Origin: Undaria pinnatifida | Taxonomy: Eukaryota; Sar; Phaeophyceae; Laminariales; Alariaceae | Reading direction: 5' to 3' | DNA length: 64,000 nucleotides | Assembly: GCA_012845835.1 (NCBI GenBank) | Contig: JABAKD010000024.1 | Coordinates: forward strand, 3,655,374 to 3,719,373 | Shown: in pieces, positions 50,661 through 61,459 of the stretch | Layout of the letters: each line of letters begins with the position of its first letter | How positions within the stretch are numbered: position 1 is the first letter of the stretch | Position numbers and translations under genes: made by a program | Notes under the pieces: generated by a model | What the model saw: only the letters and a program-made list of their open reading frames with translations | What the model was told of the DNA's origin: nothing | Databases searched by the model: none

Positions 50661-51900
50661 ATTGCTACTGTATGCTGCCGTTATGGATTGGTCGGTACGT
50701 GCTGCTCCACTGATGTTGCACTGCTGTTGTACTGCTGTGAGGGTGGGGTGCGACCGTCCAACTCGCTCCGTACCGTTTCTTTCCCGTAGACATGTGCCTG
50801 TATTCTTGTCTTAACGAGTTCGTGTCGTACTCTTTGTCTTACCGAGTTAGGGTCGAAGTCCACCCCGTCGCCTAGCGACACCTTCTTTTTTTTTAGGCAA
50901 CAGGAGTTGCAGGAGTTGCCTAGCGGCACCTCCTTTTGACGGGGACTGCAACTGCAGCAAAAGTTTTCTCCATCGCACTCGTGTACCGTATGAGCCTCAG
51001 TTGCGGTATATTCTAAGTACCCGTCGACTCGCGGCCATTATGGATTGGTTGGTACGTGCTGCTCCACACTGCTGTTCTGCTGTTGTTGTCTGCTGTGCTG
51101 GTAGGGTGCGACCATCCAACTCGCTCCGTACCGTCTCTTTCCCGTAGACATGTAAACTATTCTATGTGCCTGCATTTTTGTCTTACCGTGTTCGTGTCGT
51201 ACTCTTTGTCTTACCGAGTTCGGGTCGAAGTCCACCCCGTCGCCTAGCGACACCTTTTTTTTTCAGTCAACAGGAGTTGCCTAGCGACAACTTCTTCTTA
51301 CGGTCACTGCAGCTTGCAGCAAAATTTTCATCGTACTCCGTACCGTATGAGTCTCAGTTGCGGTATAAAGTACCCGTCGACTCGCGGCAGCTTCTTCTCC
51401 TTGTAAGTATTATGTGCTTTTCTAATTTGGCAGTTTTGCGGTATTCCCATCGACTAGCGGCAGCTTCATCTTCAGAGTGTTGGGTGGTTCTTCAATGTCG
51501 CAGTCGACAAGAGTTGCCTAGCGCCAGCTTCTATTTAAGGTCACGTACTCGTACTGCATATGAAACCGGTTGCAACTTGTGAGCGTCTTTCGCTGTTCCG
51601 TACGAGTCTCGGTTGCGGTAGACTATACCCCTTCGCCTAGCGGCATTTTCTTCCATGTATTAGGTTGATCCTTAGTATCGCGGGCGACCGTTCAACTCGC
51701 TCCGTACCGTCTCTTCCCCGTAGACATGTGAATTCGGGTCGAAGTCCACCCCGTCGCCTAGCGACACCTTCGTTTATGTCAGTCAGTCAACAGGAGTTGC
51801 CTAGCGACACCTCCTTCTTACGGGTACTGCAGCTTGCAGCAAAAGTTTTTCCGCTTGCAAAAAAACTACGAGTATTGGTTTTCTTTATTGGCCTTCGTTA
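50660..51900 (+). repeat. Complex tandem repeat, about 355-bp units with a GCCTAGCGACA motif
   Basis: ATTGGTCGGTACGTGCTGCT at 50695 and the variant at 51047 start two long units; a third partial unit begins near 51690. CCTAGCGACA or CCTAGCGGCA recurs near 50872, 50928, 51244, 51281, 51749 and 51801. Confidence 0.85.
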
Positions 51901-52380
51901 ATACATGCTTTTTAAACTTTCAGAGATGACTCCGTCTCCGGCCGGCATGCCGCCCTTCCGAGGTTTGCCCGCTTCGTCGGCGCCGACATAGTTCTCTCCC
52001 AAAATATCATCTTCAACACAAATTTCACATCAACAACCTCTTGGTAGAAGTCATTACTATTCACCTTTCTTTACTCTCCTCTTCCTCACAGCAGTATCTT
52101 TAAAAATAATCATGAGGGTGGGGCCGCCGACGGCGGCGCCGCCCGATCCTTGTAATTGCTACAATCAACTGAAAGGCGTGAGTAATCAAGCTATTTTTAG
52201 GCTTGCTTATTTTAAGCATAATCCAAGCAATATTGTCTGGCTTATTTGCTTAAACGCAAACAACCGTACTTAGCTAAAACAACCAACATTATGAGTAGGT
52301 TTTTATTATCCGTATTTGCATATTTTGTAGTGACGTAATCAAACCTTTTTTGGCTTGCTTATTAGGGCTCGAATTAAAAA

Positions 52381-54063
52381 GGGCCCGAATTAACGAGGAA
52401 CTTGCCAAATCGAATTTCGATTTTTTTATTTAATTCATGAAAAATTCACGAAAAATTCAAATTTGATTCTTATCAAGGAACGGCGCAGTGCGTTCTAGGA
52501 AATAAAAAAATTCAAAAAACGCAAAAGGGTCAACGAACACCCGTGGGCAACGACCGAGGCGAGCGATGGCTCGCGTCCTCCCCGGAGCGCTGCGGCTAGC
52601 CGCAGAATCTTTTGGCCGGCAGCGGCTTGGAGGCTATGGCTCTAGGTGTCTCTTGGATGGGCTGGCGCCACCCCGCCGCCCGACACGGGCAGCAGCGACG
52701 GGGATATACCGGTCGAACTTCTGAGCGAAGTCATCATATGGTAGTTGGTCGTGTAACTTTCGAGGTGCAGGGCGACGAAAATCTGGGTTTGCGGCGGTCT
52801 CGGTTGTTTTCGAAGCGTCGCAGGCGGTCCAGGCTGTGCTAAGGACCTTCGGAGGCTGCGCTGCGGCTGCTCTGGTGGTCCTACCTCTCGCAATGGTGGC
52901 TTCTCGCCTCTCAATCAGCCGACGACATGGCACCAATTCGCGTGGCCGGCTTCGGTTACACAGAACAAGCCATGTCTAGGTGGACAAACTCCCCAAATTC
53001 AATTTCGATTTTCGACTAAATTCGACCGAGAAAGTCTTTTTTTGCTTCTTTGTTGGATTTGATTTTTCGTAATGATTCTGAGAATGCCTGCTTGGTGATT
53101 CATTTCTTGACCAATCAGATGCAAATTAAATTCAATTCAATAAAAAAAAATCGAAATTCGATTTGGCAAGTTCCTCGTTAATCTGGCCTAAATTCAATTC
53201 AATAAAAAAAAATCGAAATTCGATTTGGCAAGTTCCTCGTTAATCTAGCCCAGATTAAACCAGATTAACGAGGAACTTGCCAAATCAAATTTCGATTTTT
53301 TTTTATTGAATTGAATTTAATTTGCATCTGATTGGTCAAGAAATGAATCACCAAGCAGGCATTCTCAGAATCATTACGAAAAATCAAATCCAACAAAGAA
53401 GTAAAAAAAGACTTTCTCGGTCGAATTTAGTCGAAAATCGAAATTGAATTTGGGGAGTTTGTCCACCTAGACATGGCTTGTTCTGTGTAACCGAAGCCGG
53501 CCACGCGAATTGGTGCCATGTCGTCGGCTGATTGAGAGGCGAGAAGCCACCATTGCGAGAGGCAGGACCACCGAAGCAGCCGCAGCGCGGCCTCCGAAGG
53601 TCCTTAGCACGGCCTAGACCGCCTGCGACGCTTCGAAAACAACCGAGACCGCCGCAAACCCATATTTTCGTCGCCCTGCACCTCGAAAGTTACACGACCA
53701 ACTACCACATGATGACTTCGCTCAGAAGTTCGACCGGTATATCCCCGTCGCTGCTGCCCGTGTCGGGCGGCGTGGTGGCGCCAGCCCATCCAAGAGACAC
53801 CTAGAGCCATAGCCTCCAAGCCGCTGCCGGCCAAAAGATTCTGCGGCTAGCCGCGGCGCTCTGGGGAGGACGCGAGCCATCGCTCGCCTCGGTCGTTGCC
53901 CACGGGTGTTCGTTGACCCTTTTGCGTTTTTTTTTTTTTTTTTCCTAGAACGCACTGCGCCGTTCCTTGATAAGAATCAAAGTTGAATTTTTCGTGTATT
54001 TTTCATGAAATAAAATAAAAAAAACCAAATTCGATTTGGCAAGTTCCTCGTTAATTCGGGCCC
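52381..54063. mobile_element. 1.7-kb near-perfect palindrome of two head-to-head TIR elements
   Basis: Right arm 53261-54063 is the reverse complement of the left arm from 52381, centre about 53250. Each about 800-bp half has its own ends: TTAACGAGGAACTTGCC (out) and GGCAAGTTCCTCGTTAA (in), and a GC-rich middle. The inner terminal repeat is doubled on the left (53150-53246). Mirrored frames 52642-52914 (-) and 53532-53804 (+) differ at a few residues, so arms are about 98% alike. TTAA at each end could be a target duplication (piggyBac-like) or part of the repeat. The encoded frame is not recognised. Confidence 0.88.
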
Positions 54064-54204
54064 TTAGTCTAATTAATGTTATGCATAATTCAAGCAACTT
54101 TGTCTTGCTTTTTTTGTGTAAAAGCAACTACGTAACCGTAATCCACTAAAAAAGCAACCAAATTAGTTGATTTTAATTATGTGTATAGAAGTTATATTCG
54201 TTGT

Positions 54205-54810
54205 TTATAGGGTCGTGTCACGGCTGCACACCTCCGTCAGCGTGACACAGGCCGCCCTACTCGTAAGCTTCAATAGCATGGATGGGGAGACGAGGTAGAT
54301 GTCCACAAAAGGTCCAAGGAACGTTGTCGGAGGTCCGTGGAGCTGTGCGATGACTACCTCGCGAAAAAACTTGGCCGCCTCCGACAGAAACACTCCCCCC
54401 ACTGATGAGGGCAGGTGGCAAAGCACTCCCTACTGACATTACGAGTTGGCTCATGGGACGAGCGTGCCATTGAGATCCATGTGCGGCGCGTAAACGTGGG
54501 GATTATTGTGAGGTGTGGTACCTATTGACTCGTTATACGCGCTCTCATCGGCGTCAAAGAAATGACGTTGGGGGAGGAGTTCGACGACAGTGTGCAGCAG
54601 GTGGTGGCGTGGCTCGACTCAATGAAATGTCTGGAATTTTGTGCTTACTTCGACCAGATCAACAGAGTGCAGTAGCTGACTCTCCTCCAACCGCTCACCT
54701 TTGTCTGCGAGATTTTTCCACCAAGCAAGAGCAACGTGGCCGACGAGTATTCTCCAGCTGTTGACTGTTGTGGGCAACGATTTCGAGCATACTGCTGACG
54801 GAATCACAAC
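54205..54810 (-). pseudogene. Possible decayed protein gene or exons
   Basis: One - strand frame reads NSWRILVGHVALAWWKNLAD, then after a stop HHLLHTVVELLPQRHFFDAD, then after three close stops FLSEAAKFFREVVIAQLHGP and FVDIYLVSPSMLLKL to a stop at 54205. Keeping a single frame over 600 bp with coding-like composition suggests a real ancestor. A donor-like GAA/GTAAGC and acceptor-like CAGTAG could also remove the middle as an intron. Family unknown. Confidence 0.35.
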
Positions 54811-55047
54811 TTGTTCTCCAGGGGCGAGAGAACAGATGGTTCTGACCTGTGTGTTGGAGTACTCTTCCTAGTTTTGCTCAGGTGGGTGTGTATTTGGGTG
54901 GGTGCAACGAGTGTTTCGCGCCTCCGTGTTTTTCGATCTGGTATGACCATGTTTCGTGCCTTTATAGTTCTGGGCACCGGAAAAACAAAGTCGGGAGCGT
55001 ATTATACTGAGTTAAAGTTTTAACACATAACATATTTGTTTTTTAGC

Positions 55048-55311
55048 GTTGACTGGTACAAGGGTCAGGTTAACGGACAGTACCAATATGCCCACCGGAG
55101 AGGTGATGACGCGGCGTTAGCGGGCGGCATGCTTAGTTGTGCCTGGTATGCGCAGAAGGTTCGGGGACTGAGGAATTCGGGGGCGGCTTCGCTGCGATTT
55201 CTATGGAATGTCAAACGCACTACGAACACACGCGTTCGAAACAGGACAACTAACCTGTGCATTTTGAGCCATACCACCGTAGTGGTGCAGCAGATTCTGA
55301 GAAGTTTCTGA
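55048..55311 (+). CDS. Possible terminal exon of unknown gene
   Basis: Acceptor-like TTTGTTTTTTAG ends at about 55046; the frame then reads VDWYKGQVNGQYQYAHRRGD and GGMLSCAWYAQKVRG to a stop at 55311. No partner exon or known domain found. Confidence 0.25.
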   Translation, partial: VDWYKGQVNGQYQYAHRRGDDAALAGGMLSCAWYAQKVRGLRNSGAASLRFLWNVKRTTNTRVRNRTTNLCILSHTTVVVQQILRSF

Positions 55312-55344
55312 GATACGGACATATGAGGGGAGCTAGCTTGATAA

Positions 55345-55550
55345 CCCGACAAATGACTTCGAAGGTATTCGTTCGTACAACGCGAATTAGTACCTATACG
55401 CTTTCGCCCTAACAAAAAACAATAATTCTCTCGGAAAATAACTAGACTAATGACTACGCGGCAGTTCTCCACTTGAGGAGTTCAATCAGACAGAGAGTAT
55501 ACCTATTTTTGGGACAAAAATGGCAACCTCTACCGTGGGATGACTCGGTT
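55345..55550 (+). repeat. Family I repeat, copy 2
   Basis: AAATGACTTCGAAGGTATTC to TACCGTGGGATGACTCGG, collinear with copies 1 and 3. Confidence 0.65.
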
Positions 55551-55570
55551 ATATCGTACTGGTATAGAAT

Positions 55571-55825
55571 TGTGTGTTAGGATAGAGGTGCACACACTTT
55601 TTTTCTGGGGTACCTCAACTTGGGAGCTTAGAACATGTCCTTCTTAACCCAAAACCGATTTGGAGAAAACTAGACTGCTACCGGACGAAACTCCCCGTGT
55701 GCTACTACGGTACACGACGAGGATAGGGCAAAACAAACGGCCGATCTTCGACCATTTTTTAGGCTCGTCATTCAGAAAAAAAAATAGCCAAGAAGAGGTA
55801 TCCCTCTATCATCGTAGAACGCGTC
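55571..55825 (+). mobile_element. Family B MITE
   Basis: GTTAGGATAGAGGTGCACAC, CTTCTTAACCCAAAACCGAT and CCCTCTATCATCGTAGAACG; the right end has a 3-bp insertion in CTATCGTAG. Confidence 0.72.
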
Positions 55826-55965
55826 TAAAATATTGATTGAAGTACAGCACGAGCGTGCCTACCAGGGAGGAGGCGCGGTATGGCGGCGGATGGCACGCAC
55901 TAGGTGCGACCAAAGCTACGGCAGGGAGGTATGCCCGTTTTTCACTACGGGGTCTAAGCCGTAAT

Positions 55966-56632
55966 ACCATAATACCACAATATTATAATACTATAATACT
56001 ATAATACTAAAATACTAAAATACCATAAAAATACCATAATAATACCATAATACTATAATACTATCATACTATCATACTAAAATACTAAAATACCATAATA
56101 ATACCATAATATCATAATACTATAATACTATAATACTATAATACTAAAATACTAAAATACTATAAAAATACCATAAAAATACCATAATACTATAATGCTA
56201 TAATACTAAAATACTAAAATACTAAAATACCATAAAAATACCATAATACCATAATACCATAATACTATCATACTATAATACTAAAATACTAGAATACCAT
56301 AATAATACCATAATACCATAATACTATAATACTATAATACTACAATACTAAAATACTAGAATACCATAAAAATACCATAATACCATAATACTATAATGCT
56401 ATAATACTGTAATACTAAAATACTAAAATATCGTAAAAATACCATAATAATACTAAAATACTATAATACTATAATACTGCGCGCGATCGGAGTATCACAC
56501 ACAGCTTGCAAAGATGAGTTTCGACGAAATCTTCGATCTCACAGCTGGAGTGTAGTTTCATTTTTTATAATACTAAAATACTATCATACCATAATACCAT
56601 AGTACTATCATGCTATAATACTATAACACTCG
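55966..56632 (+). repeat. ATAATACT-type minisatellite, split by a family D module
   Basis: Tandem 8-11-bp words (AATACTATAAT, AATACCATAA, AATACTAAA) over about 510 bp, then family D at 56476-56570, then about 60 bp more of the array. Confidence 0.93.
56476..56570 (-). mobile_element. Family D terminal module inside the minisatellite
   Basis: GCGCGATCGGAGTATCACAC, AGATGAGTTTCGACGAAATC, GATCTCACAGCTGGAGTGTA. Confidence 0.85.
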
Positions 56633-57080
56633 CACGAGTGACTGTACCTCGCGGACGAAAAGACGCGACGATATGCTTAGCGCATCGTGGATAATTTTTG
56701 CGTTGCGGATTCACGTCGCAAAATAAAAATAGCACCAAAGATTTAGACCGCAAACGAACGAGGGGTCACTCACGCGAGTGACTTCGGGCCACTGAAGAAA
56801 TTCCCCAAACATTACTCCCCAACCGTAGCCTGGGTCGTGCACAGGAGGGAGAGGAAGGCGCAGACGCGCTGTGTGTGGTGGATGATACAGTACAATACAC
56901 ATTTTTCTTATGTTCTTCATTTTTGTTTGTAATATTTATTGTCAGAAACGGTTTTCAATTTCACCACAAAAATGTGTTACGTTTTCCTATTTACAATATT
57001 GAATAACAAAAAATGCACGTAGGTCAGCGCTGTGGGTTCGACCGGTAAGATGGTCGGCACTCTATTTTTTAAGCTACGTA

Positions 57081-57350
57081 ATGCATGACGCATGCGTGAT
57101 GCGTGATGCATTCACAATTTGTTTCCAATACATCAGCAGTACGTTCGCCCAGATAGATGAGTGTTTGGTTCTCAACTTTGCAAGAACTTTACTTGTGCAG
57201 AATCAACCAGCAACTTATCGCTCGCAAAACAAGGATGAACACAATAATTTAAAGTATAGTCTATGTCCCACTGTAATGCACTCAACGATATGTGATGCCC
57301 GGTTGTTTCTCTGTGTATTTTTCGTCCTCGGTACAGGGCGTAATTCCGCA
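57081..57350 (+). other. ORF ending at a good splice donor, unknown
   Basis: The frame from ATG 57081 is open to CGCACG/GTAAGTGA at 57352. No domain. It could be an exon of an unseen gene or chance. Confidence 0.2.
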
Positions 57351-57359
57351 CGGTAAGTG

Positions 57360-58030
57360 ATAAAAATACTCGTAGCTAATTTCCCTCGGATTTCGCACAG
57401 TTACGCGTCACCGATTGATCCACATCCAACGTCTCACACAGCCAGTGCGGCAGGAAGAAATTAGGGAACTTGGTGGCACTCACTAAACTGTGCAGTCTGC
57501 TCTAAACGTACAGCAGCAATCCGTAGTAGACAAAGTATTAACGCGGATAGAGAACCGGGCGTCGAGATATAACGGAGTCTTCAGAGGGTCTGGGTGTGCT
57601 TCCAGCGGTACAAGATGGAAATATGTGACCGCCCGCGTGTGCGCTTGTGGCTGAGGGTGTTGATGCTGGAAGCCCCTGATGGAGACGTTACTCCACGGGT
57701 GCGTGACGTGGAGCCCGAACAATCCTGACAACGACAGGCTACAGCTAGTTCACCACTCCATGCACCTCCGATGCCTCGGCTGGCGGCAACGAAAACGCGA
57801 CGACCACAGCGACGACACCGTCTCGAACACAAACGCGCTGGCGAAGACAGACTTCGAGGGCCGTGAGGTGACGGTGCGGAAACGAGGGATTTATTCGCGT
57901 AATTCGTTGCACATCTGGGAAAGGAGCGCCTGCCGCAGAGAATAGTGTTTGAGCCATCGCACGCCATAGGGGTGGAGCAGATTTCAATCTGAAAATTTTC
58001 TGAGCTGCTAACATGAGTATTTGGCTGACC
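57360..58030. other. No supported gene
   Basis: ORFs 57581-58096 and 57745-58032 (-) overlap each other and one on +; GC-rich, no domain. Confidence 0.3.
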
Positions 58031-58037
58031 ATCTCGC

Positions 58038-58236
58038 CAGAAACATGACTTCGAATGAGGCATTCGTTCGTGCCACCCGACCAACGCGTCGTCCACGGTC
58101 TAGTCTATCTAGTCCTAAACCAAACGTGCTCCTAAAAATGATTAAACTAACCGGCAGTTCCTGGCTTGAGGAGCTCAACCGGAGAGGTACAATATTGGTT
58201 AATCCAACAACTGAAACTCCTGCCGTGGGATGACTC
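58038..58236 (+). repeat. Family I repeat, copy 3
   Basis: GAAACATGACTTCGAATGAG to CTGCCGTGGGATGACTCG. Confidence 0.7.
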
Positions 58237-58426
58237 GTTTGGGGAGCTGATTGAGGTCAAGGGCTACTCCGGGGGGGCAAGAAAACTATTGGACGACCAG
58301 TGTGCGTAGAGGAACATGACATAATCTGGCATCAAGTTACAAGGTGCGGCGAAATGCTGAACAGATGGCCGGCGAATGGGTTCGGCGGGTCGTGGAGGGG
58401 GCGCGGAGTCATTCATGCGGAAAAGG

Positions 58427-58677
58427 GACGCATGCTACGATAGAGGTAGCACTTTTTGGCTGTTTTTTTTTCTGGATGACGGGGCTCCTTAACCCTAAAT
58501 CGTCGGAAACGGGCAATTTTTTGTTTTGCGCGATTCTCGTTTACCTAGCAGGTCATGGGATTTTTCATCCGGTCAGTAGTTTTCATTTGCTCCAAATCGG
58601 TTTTTGGGAGAGGTCTTAAGCTCCCAAGTTGAGGAGTCTCAGAAAATAAGTAGTGCACCTCAGTCGTCGCACGCGTC
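58427..58677 (+). mobile_element. Family B MITE, complete (251 bp)
   Basis: GACGCATGCTACGATAGAGG to CACCTCAGTCGTCGCACGCG; same length as 15210-15460. AAGG flanks both sides, a likely 4-bp target duplication. Confidence 0.85.
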
Positions 58678-58844
58678 AAGGCATGACGCGGAGAGTCGCA
58701 GACGTGCAGAGCGGAATATGAAGACCGCGGCGGCGCCACCCACCGGTGACATCAATAAGCGGCGGAGAGGATCGGGTGGAGGAGGGGTGGGGGAGGGGGC
58801 GTCCTGCCCGAGAGACTTAAGTATGGGTCAAGGGATCATCTTCT

Positions 58845-59096
58845 TCATGTGTGTGCCTTCCCATGGCTGTACATAGCTACTACGGAGGCCGTCCGGACTT
58901 CTTCGGCTTGCTGTGTTCTCCCCTCAGTGCCTTTTATGAACTTGATGCCTTCTATGTGCCCAACGTCTTCTTCTGTCAGTCTCCAGGATGTATGTGCTCT
59001 TCTGGTGTTGTGCCTTTCCTTTTTTTTCCTTCCTCTGCCTTCTTTTATTTTCTTAGCTCCTTTTGCTTTAAAATACGTCGGGTCTTTCGTACACAT
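58845..59096 (-). other. Charged ORF of unknown origin
   Basis: Reads FKAKGAKKIKEGRGRKKKER, RLTEEDVGHIEGIKFIKGTE and ASVVAMYSHGKAHT to a stop. Lys/Glu-rich composition is coding-like; no family recognised. It may be a retroelement ORF tail. Confidence 0.3.
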
Positions 59097-59234
59097 GCGA
59101 ATTGATAGCGCTGGCTAGTTATTTGGTTGCAACTTTTCGCAACGCCCCCCGTGCTGGCGAGCTCACGTATTTGCTTACGACGTGTAATAATACGTGGTTT
59201 CCCTTATGTTTTGCCTCGTATATTTGACGCGTAT

Positions 59235-60790
59235 TACTAAAAAAATTAAAATATACTACAGCTAGCTGTGAGATCGAATATTTCGTGGAAACATATTATA
59301 AAAATTAAAATACACTCCAGCTGTGAGATCAAAGATTTCGTCGAAACTCATCTTTGCAAGCTGTGTGTGATACTCCGATCGCGCGCATTACGAGTTGTGT
59401 GTCCTCATTAAGGATATAGGTCGGCGACTCCCCTTACAACTACAGTGTAGCTATCAGGGTCAACAGGATGATTTTAGTCAGTCGGTGCGCGGAAACTATA
59501 AAACCCGTTTCTGAGGGGGACAAAATCTGACAGCTGTGAAGGGAAAGGGGGGCCTGGTTTCGATCAAAAGCGAGCGGGTTTGGAGGGGGGCGGGGGGGGG
59601 GGGGGAAGGGGCAATTGGTGCATGTAAGCTATAAATCCTTTCGAGGGGATAAATCTGACGGTTTTGGCACCAGTATATTATATATACAGTATATATTTTT
59701 GCAAGCTGTGTGTGATACTCCGATCGCGCGTATTTCGGGGTGCGTGTCCCCATTAAGGAGATAGGTAGGCGATTCTCCTTGCAACTACAGGTAGTGTAGC
59801 TATCAGGGTCAACAGGGTGGTGTTAGTCCGTCTGTGCGCGGAAAGTATAAAACCCGTTTCTGAGGGGGACAAAATCTGACAGCTGTGGAAGGAAATGCAT
59901 CAGTTTATCAAGTGAATCCTGTAAGTCGAAAAACCGGTGAGGGGTTGGCGGAGTTTTGAAAGACTTTCGGGCCTAATTTTGATCTAAAGGGGGGCGGGGG
60001 GGGAGGGGGGGGGGCAGGTGGAGCAGCGTACTTTGTGCGTGGAAACTGTAAATCCCTCTTGTGGGGGAGGGGGAGGGAAGGTTGGGGGGGGGGGGGCGGG
60101 CTTTAGGTGGCATAGATGTAGGGGTTTGCAATACGCTTGGTGCTAGGTCTAGGCGATGGTGCGGGTGGTGGGGAAGGAGGAGGCGTTGGGGGCGGGGGTG
60201 GGTGGGAATTGCAGCAGCGGCATGGACGGCTTTAGACTGCTAATGAGGTGATATCCAGGACGTGGAAGTGTTTATTACTCTGGCGGATTGCGATAATAGG
60301 TGGGGCGTTTGAGCAAGAGTGAGCGAGGAAAAAAAAAAATGGGGGGGGGGGGGGAAGGGTTTTCAAGAGGTTTAAGTCACATATAAAATTTTTACTACAC
60401 TCCAGGTATGATATCAAGGATTTGGTCGAGACTTATCTTGGGAAGGTTGTGTGTGATACTTCGATCGCGCGTAGTAATCACATATGTAGGGGGCTTGCTA
60501 TACGCGCGGTGCTGGGTCTAGGCGACCGTGCGGGGTGTGAGGGAGGAGGGGGCGTTGGACGGGGGGAGGGGGGATGAATGAAAGCTACGCCATGGATGGC
60601 TAGAAAGATAATGACGTGATATCGATTGCGTAGAAGTGTTTATTACTCTGGCCGATTTCGATTGTAAGCGGGGCGTTTCAAAGAACTGGGCGGGGAACAA
60701 AAGGGCGGGGGGGGGGAAGGAGGGCGGAGATGAGTTGGAGCTATGGCATGGATGGCTAGAAGGATAATGAGGTGTCTGACGCGTATTATA
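59235..60790 (+). mobile_element. Cluster of family D copies with G tracts
   Basis: Terminal modules at about 59250, 59300, 59695 and 60400 precede bodies with AAACCCGTTTCTGAGGGGGA, GCTAGGTCTAGGCGATGGTG and ATGGATGGCTAGAAGGATAA; G runs at 59587-59605, 59995-60012, 60082-60095 and 60338-60350. At least three copies are joined head to tail. Confidence 0.82.
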
Positions 60791-61455
60791 TAATAGATTT
60801 TTTTTTCGTTGCGTTCTGATAATATATGTATTCGTCGTTCGCCATCTATCACCTGCTCAATCAATGCTCCATGCTCGAGGGCAACACCAGCACGTTTATA
60901 GTATATCTCTCTCTTACGACAAACAAGCAAAACCTCCTCCGTGGTACCCCTCAAACTCATCATGCACTACCAATATCCCACCGCCAGGTTGACAGCATAC
61001 ATGGGGAGACGCTCGTTGCTGCTACACTGCTCTGCTCGGCGCCACTTATGACACGAACCGACGAAACCCAAACGCCGAAGGCACGACTGCGGTGTGGTCC
61101 GGTACCTGTGGTATCTTCACTGTATGCTGTACGGTGCTCTGCTACGGGTGTGCGCTGGTTCGATGTGTTTGCGGGCTGTCTGTGGTGGGCGTGTGCCGTG
61201 TGCCGACCCCGGCACAAAACCGCCTTCCATTTCACTAGACCTACATATAAGTACATTTCACTGAAACCAACAGAGAAGGAAATTAACACATTAACCAAAT
61301 AAGCATGCTAAACTAAAAAGCAAATTACTGTAAACTTGATTACTCACGACACCTGCTAAAAGAGCAACTCTTAATACAACAACAGTAACATGCAACTCTT
61401 CCCCCATCAAACATGCAAGAACTCAATCCCCATTTTTGTTAATTGCCAACACTGA
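60791..61455. other. No supported gene
   Basis: Antiparallel ORFs 60826-61302 (+) and 60960-61298 (-) cover the same DNA; a - strand frame near 60770-60963 (REIYYKRAGVALEHGALIEQ) looks coding-like but is cut by family D. Confidence 0.25.
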
Positions 61456-61459
61456 TTAG

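Larger units (their letters stand above)
55914..56830 (+). mobile_element. Family A MITE expanded by an AT minisatellite
   Basis: Left AGCTACGGCAGGGAGG and TTTTTCACTACGGGGTCTAA; right CACTCGCACGAGTGACTG, GGGTCACTCACGCGAGTGAC and CCCCAACCGTAGCC. The minisatellite sits exactly where the left arm meets the CACTCGCACGAGTG palindrome. Confidence 0.82.

Noticed and set aside
7000-60800. CRISPR array or bacterial operon signals
   Set aside because: Repeats have no regular spacers of CRISPR type, and genes are intron-split; nothing prokaryotic is seen.
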